Of a stretch of 64,000 bases of DNA, positions 25,164 to 32,940 are shown piece after piece (positions within the stretch are counted from its first letter, which is position 1; each line of letters starts with the position of its first letter). The translations under genes and the position numbers were made by a program. Origin of the DNA: an uncultured Sedimentitalea sp. (GTDB lineage Bacteria; Pseudomonadota; Alphaproteobacteria; Rhodobacterales; Rhodobacteraceae); the NCBI GenBank assembly GCA_947504115.1, contig CANNGH010000005.1, forward strand, positions 124,001-188,000. The letters run 5' to 3'. The notes under the pieces were generated by a model. That model made no database searches and was not told where the DNA came from. It was given only the letters and a program-made list of their open reading frames with translations.

Positions 25164-26339
25164 ATGAACCGACTTCTTGCCACCAGTGCGCTGGCCCTGA
25201 TGCTGGCCACGCCATCGCTGGCCGATATCCGCATCGCCCATGTCTATGGCAAGACCGGCGCGCTCGAAGCCTATGCGGCGCAATCCCATGCCGGGCTGAT
25301 GATGGGGCTGGAATACGCCACCGACGGCACCATGGAGATCGACGGCGAAAAGATCACCGTGATCGAGAAGGATACGCAGCTGAAACCCGATATCGGCAAG
25401 GCGCTGCTGGCCGAGGCTTATGGCGACGACGACGCGCAGATCGCGGTCGGTCCGGTCTCGTCGGGCGTGGCGCTGGCGATGCTGCCGGTGGCGCAGGAAT
25501 ACGAACGCATCCTGATCGTCGAACCCGCCGTGGCCGATTCCATCACCGGGGAAAACTGGAACCGCTACGTGTTCCGCACCGGGCGCAACTCGTCGCAGGA
25601 CGCGATTTCCAACGCGGTGGCGCTGGGTGGTGAAGGCGTGACCATCGCCACGCTGGCGCAGGATTACGCGTTCGGGCGCGACGGCGTCGCCGCCTTCCGC
25701 GAGGCGCTGGACGGCACCGGCGCGACCCTCGCGCATGAGGAATACGTCCCCACCGACACCACCGATTTCACCGCCGCCGCCGAGCGTATCTTCAACGCGA
25801 TGAAGGACGTCGAGGGCGACAAGAAACTGTTCATCATCTGGGCCGGCGGCAACAACCCGATGAACAAGCTGAACGCCATGGACCCGTCGCGCTTTGGCAT
25901 CGAGATCGCCACTGGCGGCAACATCCTTGCGGCGCTGACCGCCTACAAGGAACTGCCGGGCATGGAGGGCGCGACCTATTACTACTACGAAATCCCCGAC
26001 AACGATGTGAATGACTGGCTGGTCAAGGAACATATGGACCGCTTCGGCACCCCGCCCGATTTCTTTACCGCCGGCGGCATGGCCGCAGGGCTGGCCGTGG
26101 TCGAGGCGATCAAGAAGGCCGGTGGCGCCGACGATACCGAGGCGCTGATCTCGGCGATGGAAGGCATGGAATGGGAAACCCCCAAAGGCACCATGCGTTT
26201 CCGCCCCGAAGACCATCAGGCGCTGCAATCGATGTATCACTTCCGCACCGAGGTGCAGGAGGGCAAGGATTACGGCGTTCCCGTGCTCGTGCGTGAAATC
26301 GGTATCGACGACATGGACATTCCCGTCCGCAACCAGTGA
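25164..26339 (+). CDS. Branched-chain-type ABC transporter substrate-binding protein
   Basis: A 391-residue periplasmic binding protein of the LivJ/type I family. It has a signal peptide (LLATSALALMLATPSLA) and the typical IRIAHVYGKTGALEAY start of the mature protein, with VGPVSSGVALAMLPVAQ in the first lobe. It delivers its ligand to the LivHMGF permease encoded downstream. The ligand cannot be read from sequence; context with an acyl-CoA synthetase, hotdog hydratases and an acyl-CoA dehydrogenase suggests a carboxylic acid rather than an amino acid. GGAGGAG precedes the ATG. Confidence 0.9.
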   Translation: MNRLLATSALALMLATPSLADIRIAHVYGKTGALEAYAAQSHAGLMMGLEYATDGTMEIDGEKITVIEKDTQLKPDIGKALLAEAYGDDDAQIAVGPVSSGVALAMLPVAQEYERILIVEPAVADSITGENWNRYVFRTGRNSSQDAISNAVALGGEGVTIATLAQDYAFGRDGVAAFREALDGTGATLAHEEYVPTDTTDFTAAAERIFNAMKDVEGDKKLFIIWAGGNNPMNKLNAMDPSRFGIEIATGGNILAALTAYKELPGMEGATYYYYEIPDNDVNDWLVKEHMDRFGTPPDFFTAGGMAAGLAVVEAIKKAGGADDTEALISAMEGMEWETPKGTMRFRPEDHQALQSMYHFRTEVQEGKDYGVPVLVREIGIDDMDIPVRNQ

Positions 26340-26359
26340 CACCGATCACCGGCGTCGCA

Positions 26360-26417
26360 GGGCGGGGTTCACCCCGTCCCCCGTCTGCCCCTATCGTAGG
26401 GCGGGGTTCACCCCGCC
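26360..26417. repeat. Two copies of a GGCGGGG-TTCA-CCCCGCC palindromic repeat
   Basis: Copy one at 26360-26380 (ending CCCCGTCCC) and copy two at 26396-26417 (GTA-GGGCGGGGTTCACCCCGCC) lie between the binding-protein gene and livG. The same unit occurs inverted at 49916-49937 and 49960-49981 and with a variant loop at 55918-55939. Each forms a GGCGGGG/CCCCGCC hairpin with a 4-base loop. In this position the hairpins may lower livGFHM expression relative to the binding protein, as REP elements do elsewhere. Confidence 0.75.
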
Positions 26418-26425
26418 ATCCGCCC

Positions 26426-27190
26426 ATGATCCCAAACCTTCTCGAAACCGAAAACCTGACCGTGCGCTTTGGCGGCCATGTGGCGGTCGATGCCGTCTCC
26501 TGCGCGTTTCGCGCCGGGGAACTGACCGCGATCGTCGGCCCCAATGGCGCGGGCAAGACGACCTATTTCAATTTGATCTCCGGCCAGATCGCCGCCAGCG
26601 CCGGCAAGGTCCGGCTGCTGGGCGAGGATATCACCAATCTCTCGGTTGCGCAGCGCTGCCGGCGGGGTCTGGGCCGGGCCTTTCAGTTGACCAACCTCTT
26701 TCCCGACCTTTCGGTTCTGGAAAACGTGCGCCTTGTCGTGCAGGCCCGGCGCAATACCGGCTTTCGCCTGCTGTCGATGGCCGACCGGCGCACCGATCTG
26801 TATGAGGCCGCCATGCAGGTGCTGACCCGCGTGCGCCTGGCCGATCTGCGCGCCCAGAAGGTCAGCGAACTCAGCCATGGCAACCAGCGCAAGCTGGAGG
26901 TGGCGATGCTGATCGCGCTGGATCCCAAGGTCTACATGTTCGACGAACCCACCGCGGGGATGAGCGTGGACGAGGCCCCCGTGGTGCTGGACCTGATCGC
27001 GCAGCTCAAGGCCGATACCGACCGCACCATCCTGCTGGTCGAACACAAGCTCGACGTGATCCGCACGCTGGCCGACCGCATCATCGTGCTGCATAACGGC
27101 GCGCTGGCCGCCGATGGCGATCCGGCGACGGTGATGGCCTCGGACGTGGTCCAAGAGGCCTATATGGGCAAGGAACTCGAAGATGTCTGA
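26426..27190 (+). CDS. livG: ABC transporter ATP-binding protein, LivG type
   Basis: A 254-residue ATPase: Walker A GPNGAGKTTYFNLIS (near residue 38), signature LSHGNQRKLEVAM, Walker B KVYMFDEPTAGMS, and the LivG-specific insertion between A and signature. It powers import with LivF. The start at MIPNLLETENLTVRFGG is preferred, as upstream in-frame ATGs lie in the repeat region. The stop overlaps livF by 8 bases. Confidence 0.92.
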   Translation: MIPNLLETENLTVRFGGHVAVDAVSCAFRAGELTAIVGPNGAGKTTYFNLISGQIAASAGKVRLLGEDITNLSVAQRCRRGLGRAFQLTNLFPDLSVLENVRLVVQARRNTGFRLLSMADRRTDLYEAAMQVLTRVRLADLRAQKVSELSHGNQRKLEVAMLIALDPKVYMFDEPTAGMSVDEAPVVLDLIAQLKADTDRTILLVEHKLDVIRTLADRIIVLHNGALAADGDPATVMASDVVQEAYMGKELEDV

Positions 27191-27905
27191 CCCGATCCTG
27201 CGCCTGTCGGGCGTGCATACCGACATCGCCCAGTATCACATCCTGCAAGGCGTGGATCTGGACGTGCCGCGCGGCGGGGTCACCATGCTGCTGGGGCGCA
27301 ATGGCGTGGGCAAGACCACCACCCTGCGCACCATCATCGGCCATTGGCAGGCACGATCCGGCACGATCCATTTCGACGGTGCTGACATCACCGCCATGCC
27401 CACCGCCAGCCGCGCGCGTGCCGGGATCGGTTTCGTGCCCGAGGACATGGGCATCTTCACCGATCTCACGGTCGAGGAAAACATGGTGCTGGCCGCCATT
27501 TCCGGCCCGCTTGATCGCAAGCGGCTCGACTGGATCTTTACCGCCTTTCCCCCCTTGCGCACCTTCTGGAAATCCGAGGCCGGGAACCTGTCGGGCGGGC
27601 AGAAGCAGATGCTGTCGATCGCGCGCGCCATGGCCGAAGAGCGCAAGCTTTACCTGATCGACGAGCCAACCAAGGGGCTGGCCCCGGCGATCATCTCGAC
27701 CATGGCGCGCGCCCTGCGCGACCTCAAGGCGCAGGGCGCGTCGATCCTGCTGGTCGAACAGAACTTCGCCGTTGCCAAGGCACTGGGCGATACCGCCGCC
27801 GTGATGGAGGATGGCCGCATCACCTGGACCGGCGCGATGGCCGAGCTTGCCGCCGACACCGCCCTTCAGGATCGCCTGATCGGCCTGAGCATGGAGGCGT
27901 CCTGA
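27183..27905 (+). CDS. livF: ABC transporter ATP-binding protein, LivF type
   Basis: A 240-residue ATPase with Walker A GRNGVGKTTTLRTII, signature NLSGGQKQMLSIARAM, Walker B LYLIDEPTKGLAP and the switch His region replaced in the LivF manner (VEQNFAVAKAL). It is the partner of LivG and sits at the inner membrane on the cytoplasmic side. The start overlaps livG, and livH follows after 3 bases. Confidence 0.92.
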   Translation: MSDPILRLSGVHTDIAQYHILQGVDLDVPRGGVTMLLGRNGVGKTTTLRTIIGHWQARSGTIHFDGADITAMPTASRARAGIGFVPEDMGIFTDLTVEENMVLAAISGPLDRKRLDWIFTAFPPLRTFWKSEAGNLSGGQKQMLSIARAMAEERKLYLIDEPTKGLAPAIISTMARALRDLKAQGASILLVEQNFAVAKALGDTAAVMEDGRITWTGAMAELAADTALQDRLIGLSMEAS

Positions 27906-27908
27906 GCG

Positions 27909-28940
27909 ATGAGCGCAGCCCCCGACCACCGCCCCACCTTCGCCGCCGTCTCATTGTCCGACCGGATCGGCAAGGCGATGCCCTATCTGCTGATCCCGCT
28001 GCTGGTGGTGGTGGGGTTCTTCGCCATCGGGTCCAGCTCAAGCTGGCTGACGCTGACGGTGTCGGGCCTCGCGATGGGCATGATGATCTTCATCATGGCT
28101 TCGGGGCTGACGCTGGTCTTCGGGCTGATGGATGTGATCAATTTCGGCCATGGCGCGTTCATTTCGGTGGGTGCCTTCGTCGGCATCACCGTGCTTCTGG
28201 CGCTGTCGGGCTGGACCGGCGTGCCCTCACTGGCGCTGAACGTGGCGGCGGTGATCCTTGCCGCGCTGGCCGCGATGCTGGCCACGGGCGTGCTGGGCTG
28301 GGCGTTCGAGCGGGTGATCGTGCGCCCGGTCTATGGCGCGCATCTCAAACAGATCCTCGTCACCGTCGGCGGGCTGATCGTGATCGAACAGTTGATCCAC
28401 GTGTTCTGGGGCCCGGACGAGATTTTCCTGACCCGCCCCGAAACCCTGAAAGGCGCCTTCACCTTCTGGGGCGCCGCGATCGAGAAATTCCGCCTGCTGG
28501 CGGTAGTGTTCGGTCTGGCGCTGTTTGCGGCAATGCTGCTGGTGCTGAAACGCACCCGCATCGGCCTGATCGTGCGCGCCGGCGTGCAGAACGGCGAGAT
28601 GGTGCAGGCGCTGGGATACCGGCTGAAACTGGTGTTCATCGGCGTGTTCATCGCCGGATCGGCGCTGGCAGGACTCGGCGGCGTGATGTGGGGGCTTTAC
28701 CAGGAAGTGATCACTGCCGGCATGGGCGCGGAAATGATGATCCTCGTCTTCATCGTAGTGATCATCGGCGGCCTCGGCTCGGTCGAGGGCGCGTTCATCG
28801 GCGCGCTGATGGTCGGGCTGCTGCAGAATTACATCGCGTTCCTGGAACCCAAACTGGCGCTGATTTCCAATATCGGCCTGATGACGGCCATCCTGATGTG
28901 GCGCCCGCAGGGGATGCTGCCCGTCGTAAAGGCGAAATGA
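27909..28940 (+). CDS. livH: ABC transporter permease, LivH type
   Basis: A 343-residue permease with about eight membrane segments (for example YLLIPLLVVVGFFAIGS and MGMMIFIMASGLTLVFG) and the LivH motif LMDVINFGHGAFISVGAFVG. The EAA-like coupling loop appears near GLIVRAGVQNGEMVQALGY. With LivM it forms the transmembrane channel for the imported acid or amino acid. The N-terminal extension of about 20 residues is longer than in E. coli LivH. Confidence 0.92.
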   Translation: MSAAPDHRPTFAAVSLSDRIGKAMPYLLIPLLVVVGFFAIGSSSSWLTLTVSGLAMGMMIFIMASGLTLVFGLMDVINFGHGAFISVGAFVGITVLLALSGWTGVPSLALNVAAVILAALAAMLATGVLGWAFERVIVRPVYGAHLKQILVTVGGLIVIEQLIHVFWGPDEIFLTRPETLKGAFTFWGAAIEKFRLLAVVFGLALFAAMLLVLKRTRIGLIVRAGVQNGEMVQALGYRLKLVFIGVFIAGSALAGLGGVMWGLYQEVITAGMGAEMMILVFIVVIIGGLGSVEGAFIGALMVGLLQNYIAFLEPKLALISNIGLMTAILMWRPQGMLPVVKAK

Positions 28941-28941
28941 C

Positions 28942-29991
28942 ATGCTGAACCTGCTTTCGGGCGACCGCCCGCGCTCCATCATCCTGACCCTGATCCTGCT
29001 GGCGATCCTGATCGCGCTGGCCCTCGCGCCCTTCCTGTTCCCCGGCGTTCGATCGTTGGAAACCGCCGCGCGCATCTGCATCTTCATCGTGCTGGCGGCC
29101 AGTTACGACCTGCTGCTGGGCTATACCGGGATCGTCAGTTTCGCGCATACGATGTTTTTCGGCATGGGCGCTTACGGCGTCGCGCTGGCCAGCACCCATA
29201 TGGGTCGGGGCTATGACGCGCTGATCGTCGGCTCTCTCGGGGGTGCGGTGCTGGCGGCAATCCTGGCGCTGGGAATCGGGCTGTTTTCGCTGCGGGTGCG
29301 GGCGATATTCTTTGCGATGATCACGCTGGCAGTGGCCTCGGCGGTGGCGGTGCTGGTCAGCCAGATGTCGTGGCTGACCGGGGGCGAGGACGGGCTGAAC
29401 TATCTCATCCCGCGCGAACTGACCCCCGCCTTTCGTTTTGGCGAGGCGTTCGGCGTCAAGCTGACCGGCAAGCTGGTCAATTACTACGTGATCTTCGGAT
29501 TCTCGCTGGTGCTGTTCCTGCTGCTGTTGCGCATCGTCAACTCGCCCTTCGGGCGGGTGTTGCAGGCCATCCGCGAAAACGATTTCCGCGCCGAGGCGAT
29601 CGGCTATCGCGTGGTCTGGTATCGCACCGCCGCCACCTGTCTTTCGGCCGCCATCGCCGCGCTGGCGGGCAGCCTGTTCGCGATCTGGCTGCGCTATGTC
29701 GGGCCCGATACCACGCTGTCGTTTGAGATCATGCTGGATATCCTGCTGATGGTGGTGATCGGCGGCATGGGCACGATCTATGGCGCGGTGCTGGGGGCGA
29801 CGATCTTCGTGCTGGCGCAGAACTACCTGCAGAACCTGATGGGCGTCGCGTCCGAGGCCACGGGGTCCATTCCCGTCCTGCACGAATTGCTTTCCCCCGA
29901 CCGCTGGCTGCTGTGGCTGGGCGTGCTGTTCATTCTCAGCGTCTATTTCTTTCCCAGCGGCATCGTCGGACGGCTGCGCGCCGGGCGATGA
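28942..29991 (+). CDS. livM: ABC transporter permease, LivM type
   Basis: A 349-residue permease with about nine membrane segments and the characteristic LivM motif YDLLLGYTGIVSFAHTMFFG (residues ~54-73) and LQAIRENDFRAEAIGYRV coupling loop. It is the last gene of the importer operon. Its TGA stop directly abuts the stop of the convergent hotdog gene, the shared palindrome TGATCA (29989-29994) ending both. Confidence 0.92.
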   Translation: MLNLLSGDRPRSIILTLILLAILIALALAPFLFPGVRSLETAARICIFIVLAASYDLLLGYTGIVSFAHTMFFGMGAYGVALASTHMGRGYDALIVGSLGGAVLAAILALGIGLFSLRVRAIFFAMITLAVASAVAVLVSQMSWLTGGEDGLNYLIPRELTPAFRFGEAFGVKLTGKLVNYYVIFGFSLVLFLLLLRIVNSPFGRVLQAIRENDFRAEAIGYRVVWYRTAATCLSAAIAALAGSLFAIWLRYVGPDTTLSFEIMLDILLMVVIGGMGTIYGAVLGATIFVLAQNYLQNLMGVASEATGSIPVLHELLSPDRWLLWLGVLFILSVYFFPSGIVGRLRAGR

Positions 29992-30363
29992 TCACGGTTG
30001 CGGCGCAAACGCCGCCGTCGGCGCCTTGACCAGCGCGCGGCCCTCGCAGATCAGCCGCCCATCCGCGCCGGTGCAGACCGCGTGCAGATCGACCAGCCGA
30101 TTGCCCGGGCGCAGCCGGGTGATCTCGACCCGCGCGATGAGCATTTCGCCGGGTCGGGCCGGCGCGGCAAAGTCCAGATCCTGCTTGAGATAATGCGTCC
30201 CCTGCCCCGGCAGGTGCATCCCCAGAAGCTGCGAGAACAGCGCCGCGATCAACGGTTCGGGAACCTGCGCGCCGGGTTGCGCCCCGGCAAGCGCTGCAAG
30301 ACCGCGCATGTCAGCATCGTCATATATGCGCCGGATTTCGGCGCTCTGGCCGCGGCTCAGCAT
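29992..30363 (-). CDS. Half-size MaoC/hotdog protein without the Asp-His catalytic motif
   Basis: A 123-residue single hotdog domain. VPEPLIAALFSQLLGMHLPG, followed by the sequence around THYLKQDLDFAAPARPGEML, matches the C-terminal two thirds of R-specific enoyl-CoA hydratases, but the catalytic D-x-N-P-x-H segment is missing. The upstream neighbour has that motif, so the two may assemble as a two-subunit hydratase. The start at 30363 overlaps the end of the MaoC gene by 7 bases. No earlier ATG or GTG in this frame fits the hotdog fold. Confidence 0.75.
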   Translation of the reverse strand: MLSRGQSAEIRRIYDDADMRGLAALAGAQPGAQVPEPLIAALFSQLLGMHLPGQGTHYLKQDLDFAAPARPGEMLIARVEITRLRPGNRLVDLHAVCTGADGRLICEGRALVKAPTAAFAPQP

Positions 30364-30716
30364 GGCACCTCCACCACGCCAAGGAACACCGCCGCCCCGT
30401 CGGCCACCCGCAGCGCGCGCATCGTGACCTCGCCCGGCGCATCGCCGGTCACTATCAGATCCAGCGGCTCGCCGGCGAAGGCGGGATTGGGGAACATGAT
30501 CGACTGGCGCAGATGCCTCAGCGCCGGGTTCTCGCCCTGCAGCATCGCCCACAGCCGCGCATAGATCAGCATGCCATGCGCCGCGGTGCGCCCGAACCCG
30601 CCCTGTTTCGAGAACAGCGGGTCGACATGGATCGGGTTGTCGTCGCCCGACAGCGCGGCGAAGCGGTCGAATTCGACCTGAACCGGTATCCAGCGTGTGC
30701 GCAAATCCAGCGTCAT
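30357..30716 (-). CDS. MaoC-like dehydratase subunit with Asp-His motif
   Basis: A 119-residue hotdog protein with the hydratase 2 motif LSGDDNPIHVDPLFSKQGGF (catalytic Asp and His) and the substrate-loop HGMLIYARL. This is the active half of an R-hydratase; full-length PhaJ is about 130-160 residues. It starts with a 4-base overlap on the TetR-acyl-CoA synthetase gene and ends overlapping the second hotdog gene. It probably hydrates or dehydrates an enoyl/3-hydroxyacyl-CoA made from the imported acid. Confidence 0.8.
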   Translation of the reverse strand: MTLDLRTRWIPVQVEFDRFAALSGDDNPIHVDPLFSKQGGFGRTAAHGMLIYARLWAMLQGENPALRHLRQSIMFPNPAFAGEPLDLIVTGDAPGEVTMRALRVADGAAVFLGVVEVPC

Positions 30717-32803
30717 TCCAGCATCTCCCGCAGTTTCGCCTTGCGCACCTTTCCGGCGGCGGTGCGCGGAAAATCGTCAACCAGCACGATGCGGGCGGGC
30801 ACCTTGAACCCCGCCAGCCGCGCGCGGCACCAGTCGCGCAATTGCGCAGCATCGGGCGTCGCACCGGAATGCAGGATCGCAAAGGCCGCGCCCACCTCGC
30901 CCCAGCGCGCGTCGGGCACGCCGATCACGGCGCTTTCCAGTATGTCGGGATGATCGTTCAGCACGCGCTCTACCTCGGCGGGATAAACGTTCTCGCCGCC
31001 CGATATGAACATGTCGCCGATCCGATCCACCACGAACACGTAACCGTCCGCGTCGCGCCGCCCGACATCGCCGGTGCGCAACCACCCCTCACCGTCAAAG
31101 GCGGCGCGCGTGGCATCCGGATCGCCCCAGTAGCCCGGCGTGATGTTCGGCCCGCGCAGCAGGATCTCGCCCTGTCCCGGCGCGCCGTCGGCGACGCCGT
31201 CAAGGCGCATCTCGGTCAAGGCCTGCGCCTTTCCCACCGATCCGATCCGCTCGCGCGCGCCCTCTTCGTCCATCAGGAAAACGGTGGGGCCGGTTTCGGT
31301 CATGCCCAGACCGTTCAGCACCCGCGCGCCCAGATCGTCGAACAGCCGGATCAGCGGTTCGGGCAGCGGCGCGCCGCCACAGGCGCAGCGCACCGCGCTC
31401 CAGTCGATGTCGCGCGTCTCGGGCAACAGGCTGAAAGCGCGGTAGATAGCCGGAACGCCGAAGAACTGGTTGACCGCGCCCTGCCGGATCAGGTCCAGCA
31501 GCGCCTCGGGTTCGAACCGCCTGAGGATGGTGGAACTGCCGCCGAACAGGAACACCGGCAGCGTATGCAGGTTGATCCCCGCCGTATGCGCCAGCGGCAG
31601 GTAGTTTACGCTGCGCGCCGCGTCGGTCAGCCCCACCGCCTGCGCGATGTTCACGGCACTGGCCCAGGCCATGCGCGCGGTCTGGATCACCGGCTTGGGC
31701 GGCCCGGTCGTGCCCGAGGTGAACAGCAGATACCACGGACGAACGGCGGGAACCGAGGCGCGCAGCGGCTTGCCACCCTTGGCGATCCACCCCGCCACAT
31801 CGCTGTCGAGATCGTAAAGCGCCACGCCGAGCGCCACGCCCAGGTCACGGGCCAGCGCGCCGTTCTCTGAATCGTGGATCAGTGCCGAGGGGGTCACCGG
31901 GTCCAGGGTGTCGGCCAGTTCACCCACTGTCTGCCGCCAGTTCAGCGGGCACAGGATGATCCCGGTCTTTTGGCAGGCGAACAGGGTGATGAAGAATTCG
32001 GCCCGGTTGAGGGTGAGGATCGCCACGCGGTCGCCCGGTTGCAAGCCCGCAGCCACGAACCCCGCTGCCACCGCATCAGCCGCCGCGTTGACCTGCGCGA
32101 ACGTCCAGTCGCGCCCGGCACCCCGGTCCCTGAACGCCATCTTGTGCGGGGCCAGCTCGGCCTGCTTGGCGGCCATGTCCGGCAGGAAATCGGCCTCGGG
32201 CCGGGGCGCCTCGCGGGGCGCGAGGCCGTCGCGGATCAGCCCGAACGCCTCGTCCACGACCCGATCGATATCGGCATCCGGATCCCACAGCGCAAACCGC
32301 TCGCCCAGTGTCTTGGCCATACCCATCAACGCCCAGGCGCGGATTTCGGCGTCGCCGGGGGGCAGGTCACCCGCCGCCTCGGCCTCGGCCAGATGGCGGC
32401 GATAGGCCATGGCGAAACCGGTGAAATAGCTGCGATAGGCGTCGGGATCGACGAACCGCGCCTCTTCCACGATGCGATACAGCGCCGGACGCGCGCGCAC
32501 GAAATGCAGAAAGGCGGCCAGCCCGGCGCGCTCGGCCTCCAGACGCGAGGGGGCGCCCGCGACCGCCTGCGTCGCCATTGCGCGGGCGTGCTGGCCCATT
32601 TCCAGAACCAGTTCCCGGAACACCTCCTCCTTGGAGGAGAAATAGATATAGAACGTGCCCAGCGCGCCCTCGGCAACCCCCATGATATCGGCGATCGAGG
32701 ACGCGGTGAAACCGCGTTCGCCAAACACGGTTTCGGCGGCGCGCAGGATCTGCTCGCGCCGTCGGGCACCGCGCCTCGTCTTGGGTCTGGCCGTTTCGCT
32801 CAT
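30713..32803 (-). CDS. Single-chain fusion of a TetR-family regulator with an acyl-CoA synthetase
   Basis: A 696-residue protein. Residues 1 to about 195 form a TetR-type regulator: N-terminal HTH (FTASSIADIMGVAEGALGTF, 32-51) and ligand-binding helices. Residues ~205-696 are an AMP-forming acyl-CoA synthetase: FTSGTTGPPKP (361-371), the YxxTE-like GMTETGPT, TGDVGRRDADGYVFVVDRIG, and the C-terminal catalytic Lys in PRTAAGKVRK. The reading frame runs through the junction without stop, and the first internal Met near 210 has no ribosome site. Both halves appear complete. It overlaps the MaoC gene downstream and is divergent from an acyl-CoA dehydrogenase. Confidence 0.9.
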   Translation of the reverse strand: MSETARPKTRRGARRREQILRAAETVFGERGFTASSIADIMGVAEGALGTFYIYFSSKEEVFRELVLEMGQHARAMATQAVAGAPSRLEAERAGLAAFLHFVRARPALYRIVEEARFVDPDAYRSYFTGFAMAYRRHLAEAEAAGDLPPGDAEIRAWALMGMAKTLGERFALWDPDADIDRVVDEAFGLIRDGLAPREAPRPEADFLPDMAAKQAELAPHKMAFRDRGAGRDWTFAQVNAAADAVAAGFVAAGLQPGDRVAILTLNRAEFFITLFACQKTGIILCPLNWRQTVGELADTLDPVTPSALIHDSENGALARDLGVALGVALYDLDSDVAGWIAKGGKPLRASVPAVRPWYLLFTSGTTGPPKPVIQTARMAWASAVNIAQAVGLTDAARSVNYLPLAHTAGINLHTLPVFLFGGSSTILRRFEPEALLDLIRQGAVNQFFGVPAIYRAFSLLPETRDIDWSAVRCACGGAPLPEPLIRLFDDLGARVLNGLGMTETGPTVFLMDEEGARERIGSVGKAQALTEMRLDGVADGAPGQGEILLRGPNITPGYWGDPDATRAAFDGEGWLRTGDVGRRDADGYVFVVDRIGDMFISGGENVYPAEVERVLNDHPDILESAVIGVPDARWGEVGAAFAILHSGATPDAAQLRDWCRARLAGFKVPARIVLVDDFPRTAAGKVRKAKLREMLE

Positions 32804-32846
32804 ATCCTTATCAAGGCGGTTTCCGCCCCGCCGTTCAAGCGGAAAA

Positions 32847-32880
32847 GCGCAAGCGACGTCAGGCCCGGCCGCGCTTGCGC
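32847..32880. promoter_or_regulatory. Inverted repeat in the divergent promoter of the TetR fusion and acyl-CoA dehydrogenase
   Basis: GCGCAAGCG (32847-32855) and CGCTTGCGC (32872-32880) are perfect 9-base inverted repeats separated by 16 bases, in the 137-base gap between the divergent genes. It is a candidate autoregulatory operator for the TetR part of the fusion protein. Confidence 0.45.
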
Positions 32881-32940
32881 CGCTGCGCGACATCCGACAG
32901 ACTGCGCGCCAGCGCGACACCGGCAAAAAGGACATGGAAC

